This document shows positions 1 through 10,734 of a stretch of 64,000 nucleotides of DNA, piece by piece. Origin of the DNA: Brachionus rotundiformis. Lineage: Eukaryota > Rotifera > Eurotatoria > Ploima > Brachionidae. The notes beneath the pieces are model-generated. The model did no database searches. It worked only from the letters and a program-made list of their open reading frames with translations, and was not told the DNA's origin. The stretch lies in contig JAESIW010000208.1 of assembly GCA_016802295.1 (NCBI GenBank), forward strand, positions 328,947-392,946, given 5' to 3'. The translations under genes were made by a program, and so were the position numbers. How positions within the stretch are numbered: position 1 is the stretch's first letter; every line of letters begins with the position of its first letter.

Positions 1-1
1 G

Positions 2-508
2 ACCAGACATGATAACCCATTGGGTTTTGCAGTTGGAAACCAGATAGAAATAATAGAAACAATTGAATGCTTGCATGGAAATATAAGTCAAGATTTGGAA
101 GAATTGGTCACTAGTTATGGCGGATATTTGCTTCATAGAGTGGACAGGTGCGAGACTCTTAAAGAAGGAGCCAAATTGGTTCTAGAAAAACTAAAAAATG
201 GTGAGGCTTTGGTAAAATTTAGGCAAATGCTGATCGGACAAGGCGTGTCGGAAAAAATTGCTGACCAACTTTGCCAAAGAAACTATGAAGCTGTTTTTGC
301 CAAAAATTCTAATTATGTTTCAACTATTAGAGCTAATTTGAGTGGCCATGTTAAATCCATAAATGCATTTGAATTGGGTATGCTTTGCTCAAAGTTAGGT
401 GCTGGTCGAGCAAAAGCTGGAGATGAAATATTTTATGAAGTTGGTATGAAATTGTTAAAACAAGTGGGTGACAAAGTGGAAAAGGGTAATTTTTGGCAAG
501 CTTTTTAA
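2..508 (+). CDS. TYMP: Thymidine phosphorylase, C-terminal part (5' end outside window)
   Basis: The reading frame is open from the left edge, so this is the end of a larger gene. It encodes the C-terminal portion of a thymidine/pyrimidine-nucleoside phosphorylase, a cytosolic enzyme that splits thymidine with phosphate into thymine and deoxyribose-1-phosphate. Seen: the NPLGFAVGN block at the very start, then GHVKSINAFELGMLCSKLGA and GAGRAKAGDEIFYEVGMKL, followed by a GDKVEKGNFW turn. These correspond in order to the PLG..VGN, glycine-rich and LGAGR/GD.V..G segments at the end of this family. It stops at TAA after about 168 residues, the usual position for the family end. The first in-frame initiator-like codon (TTG at 20) is not a real start. 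No further exon is needed downstream. Confidence in the family is high. Confidence 0.88.
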   Translation, partial: TRHDNPLGFAVGNQIEIIETIECLHGNISQDLEELVTSYGGYLLHRVDRCETLKEGAKLVLEKLKNGEALVKFRQMLIGQGVSEKIADQLCQRNYEAVFAKNSNYVSTIRANLSGHVKSINAFELGMLCSKLGAGRAKAGDEIFYEVGMKLLKQVGDKVEKGNFWQAF

Positions 509-959
509 TTTTAAAATTGAATATTTTGATTAAGATGAACCATGGATCGAGGTTTACCATAATTGTGAACAATTTGATTCACTATTTGCTAAACAAGTAA
601 TGAATTCAATTGAAATTGTAGTCTATCCTGTAATTAAGGAATCATCAATAATCAAAATAATTGACTATGCTTAAACTTGCTTAGCCAATAATTTAGAAAA
701 TTTTAATAATTTAGAGAATGTTACATTTTTAGTTATTTGATTTTGCTTTTAAAAAATAAAATTTATAAAATTATTACATGATTTTTTTATTTTAATTATG
801 ATTTTAAAAGCAATTGAAAGTTTTTTGCATTAATTTTTATATTTTGAAGTACTTTAATTGTTTAAAATTTTTTATATCTGAACTTCCAATAAGTATCAAT
901 CACTTGACAAACCAAAGGATTTTTCAAAGGATCTATTATATAGTCAAATATTCATAGAG

Positions 960-1150
960 AGCCGATAAATTATCATGATTAATGAGGAATAATACAGTTA
1001 CCAATAGCAAGTAAGACATTCTGTTCCATAATTTAGGAAAGATTTAGAAGCTTCTTGGATGTCATACTAAGAGAGGATCAAGCAGGATTTAGACGAGGTA
1101 GAGAATTCTCTGTTATTCTGAAGATAATTATAGTTTAGACAGTTCAAAAA
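960..1150 (+). mobile_element. RTE-like LINE fragment (reverse transcriptase)
   Basis: Translating near 1070 gives REDQAGFRRGREFSVILK, the segment just before the DF/AFD motif of RTE-type reverse transcriptases. The same block occurs at about 60400 as EEQAGFRRGR. The copy is short and full of indels, so it is a dead relic. Confidence 0.6.
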
Positions 1151-1469
1151 GTTTAGATAATTACCTTAAGAGATATATTTAAATGCACACCAATATATAT
1201 TGAAATACTCTCTTAAATATAATTTAAAAAATTCCAAAGTTATTGACTTGTATTGTTAAATTAGTTAATGATTTCTTAATTTTGCTGTTTTATACTAATG
1301 GAATGATATGTTAAAATAATTAAATTAATACTAATAATAATGAGTTGTAATCTTAATAGTTTTAATTTTACTACTAATTTTAATGATTTGCATTCTTGAA
1401 ATAAATCAAGTATTTAAATGGATCGAAACAGTATTAGATAAATGGACTCCAAACTCTTCAATAAATAGA

Positions 1470-1565
1470 GAAGTTGAACCGGCTCTTGGTTCAAAAAAAA
1501 AAGCATATAATCTGTTTAAATACAAAACCGGTTCGTTTTTGGAACCGGTTTCCCAACCCTACTTA
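1470..1565 (-). mobile_element. hAT-like transposon terminus
   Basis: Read on the minus strand from 1562, the sequence begins TAGGGTTGGGAAACCGG and continues with a second inverted AACCGGTT copy. hAT elements often begin with C/TAGxGxTGGG followed by AACCGGTTC-type subterminal repeats. The partner end and target duplication were not found, so this may be a solo end. Confidence 0.4.
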
Positions 1566-3539
1566 CGCTAAGCAAAACTATAACTTTTGAAAAAGAAATG
1601 GTACTGAAAGAGATAACTTAACCTCTTGAAGATCTATATGAAAATCTATACTTTATGGATGAAAAACATATAAGAAAAGACTATAAAGCTTTATGCACCA
1701 AGTGAAGGTAATTAGATTGATAAGACTTTGGATTAAAAGTAAATGGTTGAAAGAAAGCCCTCTCTAGTAAACATAGACCAAAAAATTGAAATTTTTAAAA
1801 CATAACAAGTTATCTATTGTGATGAATCCAATTTTAAAATTCTAAATGATAAAGCAAAAGTTATAGTGATGATTTGAAACATGGAATAAATTTCCGTAAT
1901 TAGGTTGTTTTAAAAAAATTGAAATTTTATCAACATCATCTTCATAAATTAATAATAAATACAATTTTTGATAATCAAAATATAAATTTTTAAAAATATT
2001 TTAAAAAAATTATTATTTTTCAGTGTCTTTATAAATTCTTTTGATTATCAATTAAAGATAAATTCAAATTCAATGTTGATTATTTTTCTTAGTTTTCCAA
2101 TTAATATCCAATTGAAGAAGGTTAAACTAAAAAATATTTTTATGATTGTAAAAAGCGCTATTTTATAATTTTTATTTATATTCTAATAAAAGACAATTCA
2201 TTTTAAAGCAATAGTCCAACTCTCAAAATTGCTCGCCACAATGGAAAAGGAATTTTTGCCATTAATGGTTTGTATGAATTTTGCTTTTTTTAACAAGTCA
2301 TTGTTTGAATTAAACCATAATAAAAAGTATTCTGAATGCTTAATTTTTCCATTGAATAAATTATTAAATTAACAAAAGATAAATTTTGGAATAAAAGAGA
2401 ATATTTTTAAACCTTCTTTTTAAGTGTGGGTGTAGATATTTTAGTTTTTATGTTTAGTATCGGTAATAGTTATCAAAAAAAAAACAATCATTTTATCTAA
2501 ATTTATTGTTCAAAAAAAATTTTATATAAAGTAAAGTATGTGTAACGCAAACTATCACATCTTGGAAATTTTCAATTTAATACCATTTATTATTCAAATA
2601 AAACGAATAATGATTTGAAGCATTGGCAAAGGCTTTTGAAGCATCGATTGATGAACAGAATTTTTACTAATTAAAAGTGAAAAATAATTAATAAAACGCG
2701 CTATTAATCAAATATTTTAAAATCAGTATTATTAATATTGTAAATATTTTTAAAATAATTAACTAATGAACCAAATTCGGTTTTCATTTACTTCAAAAAA
2801 TCACACCAAATTTTGAAAATCATTTATGCATAAATATTTATTTTTAGAACCAAGAAACTAAATTTTTGCCAAAACACGTTAAAATTTAATTTTCATCTAT
2901 TTTGTCTATTTGAAGAAAAAAAAACACGAGAACTGCCCAGACCTAACTTGCTGGGGTTCACGCTCTATCAATAAAGTTGCCATTGGGAAAATATTTAAGC
3001 ACTAAATCTCATTTTAAACAAAATTAATGCAAGTTTCTATTGGAAACACTGTATGTTTTTACCTGAGCATTGAAAATTAAAATTAAATAACATCGACTGA
3101 CACAGAGAAAATTTAAATTTTATGACTTTGGAAAAACATTTAAATTAAAATGGTCTTTTTTTTCGATCAACCATCCCCCGCAATTAAAAATTAATTTTTT
3201 TCTTATCAAGAGTTTATTTGCTCATTGAATTTATTTTGGCAAAAACCATTGCGAAATTTTTCGCCAATTTGACAAAGCGAACCAGAGAGTGTGATCTAAA
3301 TCAACCATTAAGCCAGATATCTATCATTTTTTGTCAAGTTTAGTTACACAATGATAATCTTTTTAATTTGACGGGCAAATCTTGACACATAATTGTCAGC
3401 TTTTAATTTTCTTTATTTTTTTTAATTTTAATTTTTGAATCATAAATTAAAATTGACTTAAATTATGAAAAATAATTCTAAATATATCACGGGTCTGTTC
3501 ATTATAATTTTTTTGATAGAATTTTTTTCTAACTAAAAG

Positions 3540-6500
3540 ATGAAGGAGAAGGAAGTGCGGCATTGGAAAGTAAGAGACAAATAATTATTTGTTTATCTAG
3601 TACCTAAACAAAAATATTTTCAGGTATTTCCAGGAAGAGTGAAATTTTTTTGCGATGGTCGATTTCAGACAAGCAAAAATTGGTGGGCCATACCAGGAGT
3701 TCTGGCGCTGATAATTGTACCATCTTGCTTTCATTTGGGCTTTGAGTTTGTAAACCTAAACATAAATCGAACCAATATCTAAATACAATTTGTTTTCAAA
3801 TTTAGCATTCCGTACTTGATCGAACACGCGTCCGTAGCTTTGCCAATTTTTGGTTTCATTCTATTTCTCCTTTCTCTAGCTAATTACATTATGTGCGCTT
3901 TCACAGATCCAGGCTATTTACCAAGAGCCGATGCAGAAGAAGCGTTTTACATTGAAAAAGAAAACAGTACTTTTTCCACCACTAAAGCTTAACCATTTTT
4001 AATTGTTCAACTTTTACCAAGACATTTCGGTTGATCTCTCTGGCTCTTATTATCCGACTCCTAAAAACAAAACTATCCAAGTTAAAGGATGTGATTATGA
4101 AATGAAATTTTGTGTAAGTAACCAAAAGTAAATGATATAATTTAGTAAAAAAAAATATTTTTTAAGACAACTTGTAAATTTTACAGACCACCGAGAGTGG
4201 TACACTGTGGAGTGTGCAACATGTGTGTTGGTAAGGCTTGATTGTAATCAGAGTAAATAAAATAAATTTGTTTTTCCACAGAACGCTTTGATCACCACTG
4301 TCCATGGGTCAGTAATTGTGTAGGCAAACGAAACTACAAGACTTTTTATTTATTTTTGGTATTTACAGCCCTAATGGCGATATACGGATTTGCGGCTTCT
4401 GCCACCGCACTTGGACTACGTAATTTCAAAACTTACCCTATTTGGCTACAGATTTTTACAATTTCTTCTAAATTTTAGGAATTAAAAAATCCCAACAAGT
4501 TGGCGATGCTTTTCGAGATAGCGTTGTTAGATATCCTTTAAAAAAATTATTAAAATTAATTATTATTTTTTTTTCAAAATTTCTTAACTAAAAAACACTA
4601 TTTTGCTCGGACTTTACGCCATTGTGATCGGACTTAACATGATTGGCATGGCTGGCGCGCACACATTTTACCTAATTAATGAAAAAACAACTAATGAACG
4701 AGTAAGAAAAAGATTTTATCATTTTCACAATTTTTTGATAATTAAATGGCTTTTTTATCTTAAAAAGTTTAAAATTTAAAAAATGATCCTAAACAATTTA
4801 AATAGGAAAGAATATTATAAAATTTTAAACATCTTCTTTATATTTTTTTTTAACATGTAAAATAAAAGAGTGTTTTAATTAGAAAATAATTTTTGGCTGA
4901 CATATTTTATTGAGAATTGAGAATTTTTTTTGAGAAAAATGTAATTAGTAGGAACAAAAATATTTTAATTTAAGTTTTATTGAAGACAAAAATAACATTC
5001 TTTTGTTAAAAATATAACAAGTTCTTGTTATTTAGCTGTGTTCTTTTTTTCAAGAGATAAAAATCCCTTTAATTTGAAAGATAAACAAAATATCTATGTT
5101 ATAAATTGGTTTTATATTTTTATAGTCAAATTAAATGGCAAATTCTGCTAATTTATTAGGAAACAAAATTAAATTTTATATACAGTATTTATAATTAGAT
5201 TTTTTTATAACTTTATGTTTGTTAAAATTTTCATTTTCGTATCAATTTCGGTTGGTCTTTTCGTGGGAAAAAGATCAGAAAGATAAACCTTAATAAACTT
5301 AAGTAAAAATATATTAAAAATATATTTTTCACTTTCACTAGTTTGTGTCTAAATGAAATTAATTAAAATTTTCTAGTTAATTATTATTTATTTTGAACAA
5401 ATATAATAATAAAATAATAAACTTTTTAGCCATATTTCGATCACAATTACCATACTTTATAAAAAAAAGTACCAAAAAAAACAATTAATTAATAGAAAAA
5501 AATATTGTTTACATTAATTCACAGAAAAAAGTATATTCTATCTTTTAAAAGCGTGTCACAACTTTTACATTTGTTAACCCTCGGATAAGCTTAAGTTAAT
5601 GAGATAGACTCAAATTGATTTTTAAATTTTATTTTATTAAACAATTAAACTACACAATTAATAAAACGATTTAGGTCTGAGTTTAATAAAAGTTGTTTGT
5701 GGAAATATTCGAATAATTAAATAAGGTAGCACATATTTTTAGCAACAATTTAAATTAAAAACGTCATTCAATCAATTTGAAATATAAAAATTAATTAAGA
5801 TTGTAGAATGGTCGTCAAAATAACAATAACAACTTTTATTTATTTAATTAAAACATCAAGATAACAACTTGATAAGTTATTGGTTTTCAATGGATCGTAG
5901 TATCACCGAACTTGTCTCTAAAAAATTCCTTCTTTTATTTTGAGACATTCAGCATAATTTGCATCCAAAAGCCATCCATATCATATCAAATTTTATTTCT
6001 TGATCGATTCAATTTAAAAAGGCGAGCTTAGTTATTAAATTTTATATACAGTATTTATAATTAGATTTTTTTATAACTTTATGTTTGTTAAAATTTTCAT
6101 TTTCGTATCAATTTCGGTTGGTCTTTTCGTGGGAAAAAGATCAGAAAGATAAACCTTAATAAACTTAAGTAAAAATATATTAAAAATATATTTTTCACTT
6201 TCACTAGTTTGTGTCTAAATGAAATTAATTAAAATTTTCTAGTTAATTATTTTTACTATGACAAGAATAATATTTTATATTTTTAAAAATAAGTGATTAA
6301 ATAATATCAAAACCATTTGTATATTATTAATTATTTTTTCATAATTTAACATGCTAGACAGACTTTTTGATTTCTCAAAAAAATCACAATTAAATTAAAA
6401 TTAATAATCGTAAATGCTATTTGATGTATTTTTCAAATTAGTTATTAAAATTCGATTTTGCCAATTCTTTATAATTATGAAAATAAATATTGTTTAAATT

Positions 6501-6676
6501 TTAAAATCATCAAATAAAAAATTGATTAATTGTCTATTAATTATTTTAAAATTTAATTTTTTTAAAAGCTAAAAATAAGATGGAGGACCAAAGGTAGTAT
6601 ACCATCAAATCCGTTTAGCCGAGGAAACATTTTTCTCAACTTTTGGTACATGATGTGTCGTTCAATAGAGCCATAG
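3540..6676 (+). CDS. DHHC palmitoyltransferase, ZDHHC9/14/18 type
   Basis: Nine exons: 3540-3569, 3624-3745, 3806-3966, 4022-4113, 4167-4230, 4282-4419, 4479-4530, 4599-4701, 6569-6676; 870 nt, 289 residues, with phases agreeing at every join. The product attaches palmitate to protein cysteines at Golgi/ER membranes. Seen: VFPGRVKFFCDGRF at the N-terminus, a first membrane pair, TDPGYLPRA then EEAFYIEKE, the cysteine-rich domain from CKFYRPPRVVHC to the catalytic FDHHCPWVSNCVGKRNY, a second membrane pair, TTNE, and NPFSRGNIFLNFW near the C-terminus. This order matches ZDHHC9/14/18. The active-site DHHC is intact, so the enzyme should be active. Oddities: intron 7 has AT-AC ends (separate entry), and the last intron is 1.9 kb because of repeat copies. 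The C-terminal tail is much shorter than in vertebrates. Confidence 0.92.
4531..4598 (+). other. Candidate U12-type AT-AC intron in the DHHC gene
   Basis: The intron begins ATATCCTTT, the consensus 5' site of U12-dependent AT-AC introns. It carries TTTCTTAAC as a branch site and ends in AC 11 nt after the branch adenosine. No AG lies anywhere between the donor and the next exon, so a GT-AG reading cannot restore the frame. Using AT-AC joins AG to T (phase 2) and gives an unbroken DSVVSILLGLYA in the third membrane segment. Confidence 0.75.
5169..5385. repeat. 217-bp direct repeat, copy 1
   Basis: Essentially identical to 6035-6251 by reading. It lies in the last intron of the DHHC gene and directly precedes the 655-bp repeat at 5387-6041. 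It contains a short hydrophobic ORF (MFVKIFIFVSISVGLF...) that ends at once and probably has no meaning. Confidence 0.85.
5387..6041. repeat. 655-bp dispersed repeat, copy 1
   Basis: The same sequence recurs at 8632-9286 in the same orientation with no difference that I could see. No open frame and no clear terminal inverted repeats are visible. It sits between the two 217-bp direct repeats. The final TTAAATT overlaps the start of the second direct repeat. Confidence 0.85.
6035..6251. repeat. 217-bp direct repeat, copy 2
   Basis: Second copy of 5169-5385. The two copies bracket the 655-bp repeat like long terminal repeats, but the other copy of the 655-bp unit (8632-9286) lacks them. Confidence 0.85.
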
Positions 6677-6777
6677 TAAAAAAAAATATTTTTTTTAATT
6701 ATATATTTCTAGAATTTAATTAAATTTAATTAAAGTACAATCAATTACCGCAAAAATGTGAACGAAAACTATTACAG

Positions 6778-9700
6778 AAATCAAGACGAAAAACTCAAAG
6801 AGCTGAGACGCAAAAACAAGAGCTCGCTCTATTCCAGTGAGTCGTTGATACCTATACCAGGTACCCAACTTTATTCGGAAATTAAGCAAAGAGACAAACC
6901 AGATTTGGAACAAGAGTTGAATATTTTAAATGAAAGATACATGAATCTTGGTAAACAGATTAAAGCTGAGGAAGTGAACGAAAAGTCTTTGGACGATTCG
7001 CTTGGAAACTTTTTGACCGATCCAGATGTCAATTTTTTCTATGAAGTTTGATTTTTTAAAGAGATAATTTATATTTTATTTATCTCTTCTTTCAGGGCTA
7101 CGAAAAAAATAAGCGATACACCAATTTAAAGTTGAGGTCTGACCGAGGCGCCTACTGGCGGTTCCTGTACGAAAATAAGATAAACAATATTGTTATTTTG
7201 GATGACCGCTACAATGATAATCTGGTAGAATTAAAAAAATGCCTCCTAATAGGAAATTTATTTTATTTTTAGTTTAATAAAAAATACGCTTTTCTTTTTG
7301 ACCGGGAACAAGCAAACAGATTTGGTCAAGCTGAGAACTTAAACATTGAATTTGGTTATGCATACAGATACTCAAATTTTACCATAAATATATTCTACTT
7401 GAGCTTATTGAACACCAGCGATCAAGTCCAAGACAAAGAACTCGAAGTTCGCATTTACAGATTTTGGGCATTTAATGCAGAAAGCAGCTTGCCAAATAAC
7501 AGTGCTTATTATGTCAAGCTTATTCAGATAATAAATTTTAATAATCCACAGTTGGCAAAGCCTGCCCAAAACAAGTTTAACTTGTGGCGCAAACGAGATT
7601 ATCCTCAAGATAATTTTAATGATCTAACAAATTATGTCATTCATTCGGAGTATTAATAAATTGTCAATTAAATTTTTCAAATAAATGAATAATTTTTATC
7701 TAGTGAACCATCAAGAATGTATTCGTTCATGATTTATGACCACATTTTGGACGAGATTAAAGCAACTAACCATTTTTCAACCGAAAATGCATTTAAAATG
7801 TTTAGATCTGTTCAAAAGCCAGACAAGCTTTTTAATAATTTGTTTAAATTGAATTTGGTAAAAGAAAATTGAAGATAAATTTTATCTAATTAAAGAAAAT
7901 TCTTTAGGAAGATTATTTGTTTGGATACATTGCCGGTCTTTGCTCCATTCAGTTGACCAGTGATGTCCAATTGGCCAAATTAAGTGGACATATCGAAACA
8001 CTGTTAAAATCAGGAATTCAGACCAAATATCCTATTATAAATGACCATTTTAAAGTGAGATTAATTTTTTTAATTATTAAGTCTTTCTGAATTTAAAAAA
8101 ATAATTAAGATTAAAAAACTTTAAATAACTGACAAGTATAATACTTTTGTTAAAAATATTTCCCAATCATTTGGACAGTTATTTTTGCGCCATAATATTA
8201 TAATACCAAAAAATAGTAAATTTACCAACAAATTAAATGTATTAATGGTCTTTTGAAATTAGGTACAATAGAAAAGAGCAAAATATCAAAAATTCTTTGA
8301 TTAACTTTTTTTTAGATCAAAAGCAAGCTCTGTAAACGCCACATGGTGCAACATTCTTAGTTGCATTACCAAGAATATTTTGGTAAAACTCTGCAAATTT
8401 TGCAATATTTTAAATATTGACAAATTAGCTGTAGTTCATTTTGCAGAGATTTTGCACAATATTAGCAGGCTTTAGCTTTTGATACAGCTCTGTATGCTTC
8501 ACAACAGAGCTAGAAAAAGTTAAAACCTTCTTAAGCATAAATTTATGTCCTTTTTTATTATTTTGTGCCTAATTTCACAAAATCATATTAAATTGGAAAA
8601 CCATACTTTTAATATTATTTATCTATTTTTTTTTATTTTGAACAAATATAATAATAAAATAATAAACTTTTTAGCCATATTTCGATCACAATTACCATAC
8701 TTTATAAAAAAAAGTACCAAAAAAAACAATTAATTAATAGAAAAAAATATTGTTTACATTAATTCACAGAAAAAAGTATATTCTATCTTTTAAAAGCGTG
8801 TCACAACTTTTACATTTGTTAACCCTCGGATAAGCTTAAGTTAATGAGATAGACTCAAATTGATTTTTAAATTTTATTTTATTAAACAATTAAACTACAC
8901 AATTAATAAAACGATTTAGGTCTGAGTTTAATAAAAGTTGTTTGTGGAAATATTCGAATAATTAAATAAGGTAGCACATATTTTTAGCAACAATTTAAAT
9001 TAAAAACGTCATTCAATCAATTTGAAATATAAAAATTAATTAAGATTGTAGAATGGTCGTCAAAATAACAATAACAACTTTTATTTATTTAATTAAAACA
9101 TCAAGATAACAACTTGATAAGTTATTGGTTTTCAATGGATCGTAGTATCACCGAACTTGTCTCTAAAAAATTCCTTCTTTTATTTTGAGACATTCAGCAT
9201 AATTTGCATCCAAAAGCCATCCATATCATATCAAATTTTATTTCTTGATCGATTCAATTTAAAAAGGCGAGCTTAGTTATTAAATTCTTGTCACATTTAT
9301 TGTCTTTTGACCATTTTTACACCACAAATCAAAAATGTTTTGTCTTGGCCGAATCTTGTTGCTTTTGGTCCACCTTTTTTTTTCTATTTGATTGAATTGG
9401 GATATCCATACCAACTAAATAAAAACTTTATTTTTCTTACGAGCAGCAATTGACACTTGTAATGTTTTAACCAAGATCAGTTACCCAAAGTCCAATTATT
9501 TTCAGCATATTTGATTTTTGCAGTTGTAAGCATCCTTGACTAAATCTTAATTATCAATTCCATGAGAATTCCATGATACAATTCTAAAGAGTCACGATCT
9601 TGAGTTTATTTTAATAAAAATAGTGACAAATTTGTTTATATTTAAAAATAATTAGCTTCAAAAATGTTACCAATTTAAAAAAAAAAATTATTTTTAAGAC

Positions 9701-10734
9701 ACTCATGGAAGGAGTTCATGGCGAACGCTTAATAAAGTCACATTTTTCACCTGGTATTATTAACTATTGAAAATTAATGCAAAATTAATATTTTTTTTTA
9801 AGACAACTCTTTGGCAGAAAATTTTTTCAACTTTGTAAGTTAAATTTATAATTGAATTTAAGTAATTATTATGTGATAAATTCAAAAGTCCATTTTCGAT
9901 ATAAATGATTTAACAGTGGCGATCATTCAGGAGAATGAAAGCTTTGACCATCTGATTGAATATCTGATAGCAAACCAAGTTGAATTATTGGTTTCGGTAA
10001 ATGTACCAATAAATTTGAACAAGAATTTAAAGCGAACCAAGTTAACTCATTATCAAGAAAAAGAAATGCCTTCCAGTCCTTCATTAAACTGTTTAAAGCG
10101 AAAGAAAAAGATTGAATTTAATGTAAATGTAAATTTTTACCAATTGAAAATAACCAAATAATTAAGTAATTATGTTTTTAAAAGCTTGAAGAATTGAGTG
10201 ATTTAAAATCAAAAAGTTTTGATTATGGCTTAAGATATACAGAATTAAATTTGGACTTAAAAAATTCCAAAAAACAATCAGGCATAGTTTATGACGATCA
10301 GACAAGTGAACTATTACTTTGTTGTCTGAATGAGATGATAAATGAGAGAAAAAACTTCCAGGAAAAAATTTTACTAGTGACAAGGTAAGTTATGGAAAGA
10401 TAAAAATTAGATTTAATAAAATTTTTTTTTTAAATCAAGTGACACAAAACTGGCATCTTTATTGGCAATAAATTTCATAAATTACAGACAAGCCCAAATA
10501 GAAGGAACCATTAATGTGAACATGTCTTCCCATACAGTCCTGTCAAAACTTCCCAATTTGACCAATGACCAAATTAATAAAGAATCTTTCACTTCGAGCT
10601 TCAAGACATATTTTTCGATTGAAGACTACCAACTTACTCAAAATGTATCAGCTCAGATAGCAGATAAAATTATTCAATCGCGCGTAATCAAAAAAGAAAA
10701 AAAAGAACAGGAAGTTAAATTTGTTTCACTTTAA
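6778..10734 (+). CDS. Tandem PTP-domain protein, catalytically dead (receptor-PTP-like pseudophosphatase)
   Basis: Phase-consistent exons: 6778-7045, 7096-7224, 7273-7649, 7704-7857, 7908-8054, 9699-9753, 9803-9838, 9917-10122, 10185-10384, 10440-10734, about 620 residues. The first part resembles the receptor-PTP juxtamembrane segment (SLIPIPGTQLYSEIK, then LNERYMNLGK where active members have KNRY). D1 follows: AYWRFLYENKINNIVILDD aligns with the DFWRM..E....IVML block. The WPD loop is replaced by FWAFNAESSLP and the HCxxGxGR loop by HSDEPSRM, with Ser for the catalytic Cys and one residue fewer. D2 has LIEYLIANQVELLVSV, and VTRSDTKLAS in place of its P-loop. Both domains therefore look unable to dephosphorylate; a binding or scaffold role is inferred. 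No ectodomain or transmembrane exon was found upstream. A possible first exon is 6580-6593 (ATG, phase 2, donor gtagta), inside the DHHC terminal exon. The exon 9803-9838 donor is the least certain. Confidence 0.75.
8632..9286. repeat. 655-bp dispersed repeat, copy 2
   Basis: Second copy of 5387-6041, here in the intron that separates D1 and D2 of the pseudophosphatase gene. Near-perfect identity implies a recent copying event or conversion between the two introns. Confidence 0.85.

Larger units (their letters stand above)
509..3539. other. Intergenic, AT-rich, with transposon debris
   Basis: No convincing gene lies between the phosphorylase stop and the DHHC gene. It contains an RTE-type LINE scrap (about 960-1150) and a hAT-like terminus (about 1470-1565). 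The rest is low-complexity A/T. The ORF around 1383-1571 is explained by the hAT-like end. Confidence 0.6.

Noticed and set aside
5214..5285. Hydrophobic ORF (MFVKIFIFVSISVGLF then basic residues) as a transmembrane exon of the pseudophosphatase
   Set aside because: It lies in a duplicated 217-bp repeat inside the DHHC intron, no donor in the required phase follows it, and the same text occurs twice.
8545..8733. 62-codon ORF
   Set aside because: It overlaps the 655-bp repeat and consists of A/T-driven Ile/Asn/Phe codons.
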